Shown in pieces: positions 39,901 to 45,230 of a stretch of DNA of 45,230 nt. Origin of the DNA: Candidatus Oscillochloris fontis. Its GTDB lineage: Bacteria > Chloroflexota > Chloroflexia > Chloroflexales > Chloroflexaceae. The translations under genes and the position numbers were made by a program. Numbering within the stretch: position 1 is the first letter of the stretch; every line of letters begins with the position of its first letter. The stretch covers positions 1 to 45,230 of the forward strand of contig NZ_RYFD01000036.1 of assembly GCF_004138135.1 (NCBI RefSeq). Direction: 5' to 3'. The notes below the pieces were generated by a model. The model searched no databases and was not told the DNA's origin. It saw only the letters and a program-made list of their open reading frames with translations.

Positions 39901-41376
39901 ATGCGGACATCCTCGACAGATCGTATGCGCCAGGAATCGCGGCGCTGGCGCTACCGGCGTCTTTCGCTCTCCATCGGTATGCCCGAATGGCGGTTCGCTG
40001 CGTCGGATCTGCTGCTGCTTGTGCTGCTGATGCTGGGCGGCGGCGCGCTGCGTTGGTTGCTCCGGGCACCGCTTACGCTGGAGGAGGCGCTGGCGCTGAC
40101 CCAGACCGGCGGCAACGTGGGGCAAACCTGGCTCTTCAGTGTGCCCGGTTATGCGCGCTTCGTCACCTTCTTACTGGGCTTCGATCTCTTCTGGCTCCAG
40201 GTGGTGCAGATGGGGTTGAGCGTATTGCTCATTCCGCTGGGCTATGATCTGGCGCGGCGGATCTTTGATGGCCGCATCGGGGTGATCTTCGCTACGCTGC
40301 TGACGATCTGGTTGCCCCTGGTTGATCTGCCGGGGCGTCTGTTGAGTGCGAATCTGATCCTCTGCTTGCTCGTGTTGCACCTCTGGTTGCTGGTGCATTG
40401 GCGCGACAGCTACCGCGCTGCCGAGCCGAGTGCGGCATGGCTGGTTGGGGCGGGGGTGGCGCTGGCGCTTGCCACGCTGGTCTATGCGCCGCTGCTGTGG
40501 GCGTTGGCTTGGACGTTGCTCTTTGTGCTGATCGAGGTCTGGCGGCGGCTGGCGGATGATGATGAGGTGGTACGTGGCGAGTGGGTGCCAACCAAAGATG
40601 TGCGCTTCGATGCGGGTGGTCGTCAGCCCGACCGCTTTAGCGGGCGGGTGCGCGGCTGGAGTTGGCGGCTCTCTGGGCGGCGCTGGCTCTTTGCGGTGGT
40701 GCAGCAGGGGTTGATTCTGCTCATCCCGTGGGTGTTGACATTGACGCCGTGGACGATCACGACCTACCGGGCGACCCAGCAGTTCATGCTGATTGATACC
40801 CAGAGCCTCGTGGATCTTGTGGTGGCGCTGCGGGGTGCCGCTGGGGATTCCACTGCGCCCATGCCCACCGAGCAACCCCAAGCGGCGCTGCTGGCTGAGA
40901 TGGGGCGTTTGGTGCGCGAGCAGCCGCTGGCCATCCTGGCGGGGCTGTGGGCCGAACGCGACAGCCTGTGGGGGGCGGGGTTGCTGCGGCTCCCCCTGGA
41001 GGGAGTTGCGGGCTGGTTGGGGATGCTGAGCAACCTGATCTGGATGCTGGTGGCCCCAATGAGTCTGGTGGTCTTTGGGACGCCGCTGCGCGAAGGTGGC
41101 GTGCGGGTGCTGGCATGGGCGTGGCTCATTTCGGCCAGCTTGATGGTGCTCCTCGGCCAAGGAGTAGCGCAGAATCTGGTCCTGATCTGGTTCCTGCTGC
41201 TGCTCTACGGCGCAGTCGGTCTTTATGGGTTGGGAGCTTGGGTAAGCACGCTCCGTGACGGCATTGCGGGGAGTCTGGAAGATGCACGCTACTTCCTGAG
41301 TACCCCTGGGGTGATCGTCGGTTTCATCCTGATGCTGGCCCTCTGTTGGCAGATCGGGCGTATGTGGATTGGGTAG
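39901..41376 (+). CDS. Polytopic membrane protein, GT39-like, second copy
   Basis: A 491-residue protein with about 10-11 membrane helices. The first periplasmic loop (TLEEALALTQTGGNVGQTW) and the helix pattern resemble the preceding protein without its N-terminal beta domain, so it is probably a related polyprenyl-linked glycosyltransferase. A cytoplasmic loop of about 70 polar residues (about 215-265) is distinctive. The start is weakly supported: a poor ribosome site precedes ATG 39901, and ATG 39925 is possible. It begins 15 bp after the preceding gene and ends 3 bp before the GT2 gene, so they form an operon. Confidence 0.68.
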   Translation: MRTSSTDRMRQESRRWRYRRLSLSIGMPEWRFAASDLLLLVLLMLGGGALRWLLRAPLTLEEALALTQTGGNVGQTWLFSVPGYARFVTFLLGFDLFWLQVVQMGLSVLLIPLGYDLARRIFDGRIGVIFATLLTIWLPLVDLPGRLLSANLILCLLVLHLWLLVHWRDSYRAAEPSAAWLVGAGVALALATLVYAPLLWALAWTLLFVLIEVWRRLADDDEVVRGEWVPTKDVRFDAGGRQPDRFSGRVRGWSWRLSGRRWLFAVVQQGLILLIPWVLTLTPWTITTYRATQQFMLIDTQSLVDLVVALRGAAGDSTAPMPTEQPQAALLAEMGRLVREQPLAILAGLWAERDSLWGAGLLRLPLEGVAGWLGMLSNLIWMLVAPMSLVVFGTPLREGGVRVLAWAWLISASLMVLLGQGVAQNLVLIWFLLLLYGAVGLYGLGAWVSTLRDGIAGSLEDARYFLSTPGVIVGFILMLALCWQIGRMWIG

Positions 41377-41379
41377 GCT

Positions 41380-42318
41380 ATGCAGCAAGATGTGATCGGT
41401 GCGCCGGATGTGGCCGCGCCGTTAGAGATGTGTCACCCCTACCCGTTCCGGGTAACGGTGGTGATGCCGGCCTATAACGAGGCCCACGGGATTGCGAAGG
41501 TGATTGGGCGGGTGCGCGAAGCCCTGCCGGAGGCCGAGATCCTGGTGGTGGATGATTGTAGCCGCGATGATACGGCGGCGCAGGCGGCATTGGCCGGGGC
41601 GAGGGTCGAGCGCCACCCGATGAATCGCGGTAATGGCGCGGCGGTGAAGACGGGGATTCGGCGCGCACGCGGTGATGTGGTGTTGCTGATGGACGCTGAC
41701 GGCCAGATGGACCCGCGCTACATCCCGGATATTCTGGGTAAACTGGCCGAGGGCTACGATATGGTCGTGGGGGCGCGTTCGCGCACCACCCAGGGCGACA
41801 ATATTGCGCGGCGCTGGGGCAACCGGGCGCTCGATGCTCTGGGGGGCTACCTGGTCGAGTCGCCGGTACTCGATCTGACCAGTGGCTATCGGGCGATGCG
41901 GCGCGGGGTGATCATGGAATTCATTCACCTGTTGCCCAACCGCTACTCCTACCCGACCACCAGCACCTTGGCGCTGCTCAAAGGCGGCTATAGCGTCACC
42001 TATGTACCGATTGAGGGCCAGCGGCGGCAAGGCGGGCAGAGCGGGCAGAAGCTCCTCAAGAACGGCGTGCGCTTCGGGCTAATCATCCTGCGCATCGTCT
42101 CGCTCTTCGCGCCGCTGCGGGTCTACTTCCCGGTCTCCATCGTGATGGTGTTGTTGGCGCTGGTCTCATTCATGATCAGCTTCTTCATCACCGACCCATT
42201 GCGGTTCCACATTCCCAACTCAGCGGTAGGTCTGTTTGTGGGCAGCATCATCGTCTTTATGTTCGGGTTGAACGCCGAACAGATCGCCGCGCTACGTTTC
42301 CAGCGGCGCGAGGAGTAA
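41380..42318 (+). CDS. GT2 glycosyltransferase, polyprenyl-phosphate sugar synthase type
   Basis: A 312-residue GT-A enzyme similar to dolichol-phosphate mannose synthase. It shows VVMPAYNEAHGI, EILVVDDCSRDDT, LMDADGQMDP (metal-binding DxD-type DAD), a GYRAMRR loop and two C-terminal membrane helices. It would transfer a sugar from a nucleotide donor to polyprenyl phosphate on the inner face, supplying the GT39-like enzymes encoded upstream. The GT39-GT39-GT2-flippase-like order supports this pathway. The exact sugar is unknown. Confidence 0.88.
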   Translation: MQQDVIGAPDVAAPLEMCHPYPFRVTVVMPAYNEAHGIAKVIGRVREALPEAEILVVDDCSRDDTAAQAALAGARVERHPMNRGNGAAVKTGIRRARGDVVLLMDADGQMDPRYIPDILGKLAEGYDMVVGARSRTTQGDNIARRWGNRALDALGGYLVESPVLDLTSGYRAMRRGVIMEFIHLLPNRYSYPTTSTLALLKGGYSVTYVPIEGQRRQGGQSGQKLLKNGVRFGLIILRIVSLFAPLRVYFPVSIVMVLLALVSFMISFFITDPLRFHIPNSAVGLFVGSIIVFMFGLNAEQIAALRFQRREE

Positions 42319-42324
42319 ACGTGT

Positions 42325-43272
42325 ATGCGGCGCTACCTGCCCTGGCTACTCAAACTGCTCGGCCCACTCCTGCTGATCGTCTTCTTGGCCAATGCAAACC
42401 TGGGGGCGTTGATTGAGACGTTACAGAGCGCGGTGCTGTGGCCGATCATCCTCTCGTTAGTGCTCATGCCGCCGTTTGTGATCATTAAATCGTGGCGTTG
42501 GGTGCGGCTGCTGCGCGAGATGGATCTGCACCTGGATATGCGGACGGCGGTGGCGCTCTATACGGTGGGCCTCTTCTATGGCGCGACGACGCCGGGGCAA
42601 GCGGGCGATCTGCTCAAGGCGGTCTACCTGCGCGAGCGCGGCCAGCCGATGGCTCCGGCGATGTTGAGCGTGGTTTTGGATCGGCTTTTCGATCTGATTA
42701 TCATGGCGGTACTGGGAACACTGGGCATCTTTGCACTGGGCCAACTGCTACCCAGCCGCGAACTTCAAACGGTGCTAGTGGTGCTGATGGGCGTGGGGTT
42801 GGTGGTATTGACCGTGGTACTCACGGCGCGAGGCCCGCGTGAGTGGGTATTGACGGGGCTATTACCACGGGTCGCGCCGCGTTTGAAGGAGCGCCTGGAT
42901 ACCTGGAACGAGCAACTATCGAGTCTCACGCTGCGCCCGGCACTGATCGGTGTGATCAGTGGTGCAACCCTCATCTCGGCGAGTTTCACCTTTGGGCGGA
43001 TCTGGTTGCTCTTTTGGGCGCTGGGCCTGACGGCGGTGCCGCTGTATGTGGTGGTGGGGTCTGCGGCACTCACCTCGGTGTTGCAGGTGTTGCCGATCTC
43101 GATTGCTGGAGTTGGTATACGCGATGCGGTGCTGATTGCGATTGTGATGCCGTATGGGTATAGCGCCGATCAGGCGTTGATTCTCTCGGCGCTCTTCTTG
43201 TTGATCAATCTGGAGCATATTCTGGTGGGGTTTATTGTCTCCTTCTGGTACCCGTTGGGGAAGGAAGGGTAG
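42325..43272 (+). CDS. LPG synthase transmembrane-domain-like protein (UPF0104/AglD C-terminal type)
   Basis: A 315-residue membrane protein with about eight helices. The family signatures are KSWRWVRLLREM, GLFYGATTPGQAGDLLKAVYLRERG, a VLDRLFDL helix and PISIAGVGIRDAVL. Members occur as stand-alone proteins beside GT2 enzymes and are thought to help lipid-linked sugar transfer or translocation. A GAGGAG site overlaps the stop of the GT2 gene. It is the last gene of the glycosylation operon; the repeat at 43295-43412 follows. Confidence 0.85.
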   Translation: MRRYLPWLLKLLGPLLLIVFLANANLGALIETLQSAVLWPIILSLVLMPPFVIIKSWRWVRLLREMDLHLDMRTAVALYTVGLFYGATTPGQAGDLLKAVYLRERGQPMAPAMLSVVLDRLFDLIIMAVLGTLGIFALGQLLPSRELQTVLVVLMGVGLVVLTVVLTARGPREWVLTGLLPRVAPRLKERLDTWNEQLSSLTLRPALIGVISGATLISASFTFGRIWLLFWALGLTAVPLYVVVGSAALTSVLQVLPISIAGVGIRDAVLIAIVMPYGYSADQALILSALFLLINLEHILVGFIVSFWYPLGKEG

Positions 43273-43294
43273 TCCACAGATTACCCCGGAGATC

Positions 43295-43412
43295 AACCGC
43301 AGAGGACGCAGAGAGCGCAGAGGAAGACAATATACCATCGCTCTGCGTTCTTTTGCGGCAATATGGCCTGATGTGTGCTCATCCTCTGCGTCCCTCTGCG
43401 TCCTCTGCGGTT
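43295..43412. repeat. ACCGCAGAGGACGCAGAG inverted repeat
   Basis: Left arm 43295-43324 (AACCGCAGAGGACGCAGAGA...), right arm 43382-43412 (…TCCTCTGCGGTT), each made of CGCAGAGGA units. It lies between convergent genes and may act as a terminator for either side. It is distinct from the GACGCAAAG family but has a similar style. Confidence 0.75.
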
Positions 43413-43431
43413 AACTTGTTCTACCGCTTTC

Positions 43432-44238
43432 CTACCATCCTGAAACTCTCACCAAACTCCACCGACTGCCGTTCCATTGGTACTTAACAATCCAATCCTC
43501 GCCATGTGAACAGAGATCTGGTGCTTGAAGTTGACCTGGTTGTGCTTGTGGAACTGCATTGTAGCTAGAAGTGACATAGTAGACGAGCGATGGTTTTCCA
43601 GAATCCATCCCACCATAGATACCCTCAATAGTGATATCTTTTATACGGTGGACAGGACACCAACCATTCCATTCGCGGTCATTCTTATGTCCATCACGAA
43701 CATCCTGCTCAACACGAGCGACAGTCGGTTTATCTCGTACATTTACCACGATAAGTTCATTATCTATGGATATATCCCTATCGAGTACCCATCCCTGTTC
43801 ATATTTTCGATATAAGAACTCCAAATCCATACTGACCGTCATCACATCATTGCGTAGCTCTGCTTGTGCTGATATGATATCGATACCTGCTTCGAGATTG
43901 GTTTTTCGGTTCACAATCTTGAACTTGCTAATCTGGTTGGGTTGAATATCCCATTCAAGCACACCTATCAGACTACCAGATGCATTAGCCACATTGGCAA
44001 TATTCCAGTATATCTCCAACTTCGCCATATCTGTTCGCATCTGGCGTTCAGAAACACCACCACCACTAAATCCACCCAAACTATTGAAAACGAACAGACC
44101 GAGTAGCAGTACCACTATGGCTGTACCACCTACGAGCAAATACAAGGCATGGGTTGCCCCCTTGTCAGCCCCGGTGATTTGTTGGTTGAGCGTTTGATAG
44201 CCGCGCAATGTCTTGATCAAGCGTGTTGAGGCGGGCAT
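43432..44238 (-). CDS. Single-helix membrane protein, unknown function
   Basis: A 268-residue protein from ATG 44238, with a short cytoplasmic start, one membrane helix (about residues 34-54), a Gly-rich hinge and a beta-rich extracytoplasmic domain of about 200 residues that ends in a Trp-rich segment. I do not recognise the family. The start is uncertain: ATG 44238 overlaps the coiled-coil gene by 74 bp without a strong ribosome site, GTG 44289 is longer, and a TTG near 44147 with AAGGGGG upstream is shorter. It is read together with the coiled-coil gene. AT content is higher than in the glycosylation genes, which may hint at different ancestry. Confidence 0.6.
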   Translation of the reverse strand: MPASTRLIKTLRGYQTLNQQITGADKGATHALYLLVGGTAIVVLLLGLFVFNSLGGFSGGGVSERQMRTDMAKLEIYWNIANVANASGSLIGVLEWDIQPNQISKFKIVNRKTNLEAGIDIISAQAELRNDVMTVSMDLEFLYRKYEQGWVLDRDISIDNELIVVNVRDKPTVARVEQDVRDGHKNDREWNGWCPVHRIKDITIEGIYGGMDSGKPSLVYYVTSSYNAVPQAQPGQLQAPDLCSHGEDWIVKYQWNGSRWSLVRVSGW

Positions 44239-44947
44239 AGTGATCCGCAAGGTGGGGACTCTCTGGACGTACCCGATCAACCTGTTCACCAAGGTTCTGT
44301 TGCAAAGCGGGGAACTGTCGCTCTAGGCTGGCAAGTTGCCCCCGCTTATCTTTGAGTTCTTGGCGGAGTTGACTGAGCTTCGCGTTTGCTTGGCTCAGCG
44401 CCTGTTGTTGTTCGGCCTTGATTGCCGTAATCTCTTGGTCACAGCGACTGATTTCGGCTCGGATCTCCTCTATGTCGGTATCCAGTGGGGTAGTGGTTGC
44501 TGTTGTATCTGTAGCTGGATTCTCGTCTATAACCAGTTGCTTCGTGGTGCGGGAGCTTTGATTCTGTGACGATGGCTCTGGTTTGGGGAGTTTGACCGTT
44601 GCGGCGAGCTTACGTTGCTCTACGCTATGGAGGCGCGAGGTGAAGTCGTTTTCAAGCTGCTGCTTCTCCATCTCAGCCTGCTGGATAGTGCTCTCTAGTG
44701 CGCTGATTTCCGTCTGCACTGCGCTACGTTGCTGTGCTAGTTTAACCAATTGGGCAAACACTTCAGCATAGTCAGGGTGTTCAACCCGCTGTTCCCATGC
44801 GGTGGCACCGAGGGCGGCGACAGCCTTTTTCCGCTCCTTCTCAGAGGACGAACGATCAAGACCCAGTTTGAGTACACGGGTACGCCATTTGCCAATCTCG
44901 ACGCCTGCCCGGAGTTTGTCTTTTAGATTGTTGATTCGCTGTTGCAT
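44165..44947 (-). CDS. Coiled-coil protein, unknown function
   Basis: A 260-residue protein predicted to be largely coiled-coil. Two long heptad-like helical regions (about 1-120 and 155-235) flank a polar linker rich in Ser, Thr and Asn (about 120-155). Its length and antiparallel-helix look recall PspA/IM30-type proteins, but the family motifs are not clear, so no assignment is made. It has no signal peptide. The 3' end overlaps the 5' end of the membrane protein gene, which suggests that they work together, with this protein on the cytoplasmic face. Confidence 0.65.
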   Translation of the reverse strand: MQQRINNLKDKLRAGVEIGKWRTRVLKLGLDRSSSEKERKKAVAALGATAWEQRVEHPDYAEVFAQLVKLAQQRSAVQTEISALESTIQQAEMEKQQLENDFTSRLHSVEQRKLAATVKLPKPEPSSQNQSSRTTKQLVIDENPATDTTATTTPLDTDIEEIRAEISRCDQEITAIKAEQQQALSQANAKLSQLRQELKDKRGQLASLERQFPALQQNLGEQVDRVRPESPHLADHYARLNTLDQDIARLSNAQPTNHRG

Positions 44948-44976
44948 CAGAATTCCTCTGCTTGCCTACTGGTTTT

Positions 44977-45168
44977 TTAGTCTTCTGGGCCAACACGTTT
45001 TAGTTCAGATTCCCGCCCCTCAATGTTCCAGAGCATGCGGTCACCAGAAATGGTTGTATGCACGATCATTTGTGTTTCTCCATCAAGATTTATTCGCAGC
45101 GTTGTGTCGTCAGTAAATTCATATGTACCAGAACGCGAGACGTATGTTATATGACTCACCTTACGCAC
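44977..45168 (-). CDS. Small beta-rich protein, unknown function
   Basis: A 63-residue protein read from GTG 45168. It has alternating polar and hydrophobic residues suggesting a small beta-sheet domain (TYEFTDDTTLRINLDGE ... MLWNIEGRESELKRVG). No family is recognised. The frame is open upstream to the window edge, so a longer protein cannot be excluded; a divergent promoter at 45186 makes the GTG start more plausible. It precedes the coiled-coil gene by 29 bp on the same strand. Confidence 0.45.
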   Translation of the reverse strand: MRKVSHITYVSRSGTYEFTDDTTLRINLDGETQMIVHTTISGDRMLWNIEGRESELKRVGPED

Positions 45169-45185
45169 CCAGAAAATCAGGGATA

Positions 45186-45194
45186 TGCTACAAT
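45186..45194 (+). promoter_or_regulatory. Extended -10 promoter next to a start codon
   Basis: TG-C-TACAAT, identical to the coaBC element. The ATG at 45202 lies 7 nt downstream, so the transcript would be leaderless or nearly so. Confidence 0.45.
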
Positions 45195-45201
45195 CTGAAC
45201 T

Positions 45202-45230
45202 ATGAAAAACGATGAACTGTTCGACCTCTA
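45202..45230 (+). CDS. Truncated gene start at window edge
   Basis: ATG followed by nine sense codons (MKNDELFDL...) to the end of the window. The extended -10 box directly upstream is the main support. No function can be given. Confidence 0.35.

Overview
The window most likely comes from a chlorosome-bearing filamentous anoxygenic phototroph of the Chloroflexota (Chloroflexales, a relative of Chloroflexus or Oscillochloris). The strongest evidence is an 80-codon csmA (26870-27112) that matches the Chloroflexus chlorosome baseplate pre-protein almost residue for residue as I remember it. Supporting evidence is bchU, a bacteriochlorophyll synthase gene, two small paralogous chlorosome envelope genes (csmM/csmN type) and several ArsA/Get3-like ATPases, all on one strand. 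A species cannot be named from sequence reading alone.

Layout. 186-2487 (+): a PadR regulator with an ABC-2 export system behind a consensus promoter and a palindromic operator. 2495-5667 (-): a PDZ-like histidine kinase and a LuxR-type response regulator. 5861-10023 (+): two secreted proteins, the second a 1206-residue mosaic of beta-gamma-crystallin, DUF1906-like and beta-propeller domains. 10055-28385 is entirely on the minus strand. Read 5' to 3' it has three blocks: (i) 28385-21500, ArsA-1, csmA, two PH-like proteins with disordered tails, ArsA-2 and a P-loop-less ArsA; (ii) 21091-16963, an alpha/beta hydrolase, an HEXXH protein, a disordered 199-residue protein and two tandem hydrolases; (iii) 16575-11092, bchU, the bacteriochlorophyll synthase, csmM, csmN, an NDH-2-like flavoprotein, another hydrolase and a small membrane protein. 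A HTH-TM-degenerate LytM protein follows at 10984-10055. 29017-33924 (+) holds a VWA/zinc-ribbon and FHA pair, an IscA/ErpA-like protein, an HD-GYP response regulator and a methyltransferase; a second methyltransferase (34747-33869) faces it. 34829-43272 (+) holds coaBC, a HEAT/SH3 membrane protein and a four-gene cell-surface glycosylation block. 43432-45168 (-) holds an uncharacterised coiled-coil/membrane protein group, and a truncated gene starts at the right edge.

How the genes may work together. I read the minus-strand block as a chlorosome island. BchU and the prenyltransferase finish the antenna pigment. CsmA builds the baseplate, and CsmM/CsmN type proteins line the envelope. The ArsA-like ATPases, with C-terminal alpha-crystallin-like domains, and the PH-like and disordered proteins are candidates for targeting or assembly. 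The hydrolases and the HEXXH protein are candidates for lipid or pigment ester handling and for CsmA maturation. The most interesting hypothesis is that Ile/Val-x-Ile/Val motifs in the tails of the disordered proteins dock on the alpha-crystallin-like domains of the ATPases.

Intergenic DNA is rich in small repeats: composite GGCGGC-loop-GCCGCC palindromes whose outer arms differ but stay perfectly paired, a GTAGGGGCGAAGCATCGCC inverted element (one copy read through in frame inside a glycosyltransferase gene), GTAACTGTTCAC-ended elements, GACGCAAAG-type inverted repeats, and a transposase-less IS200/IS605-like remnant. I saw no rRNA, tRNA or CRISPR array.
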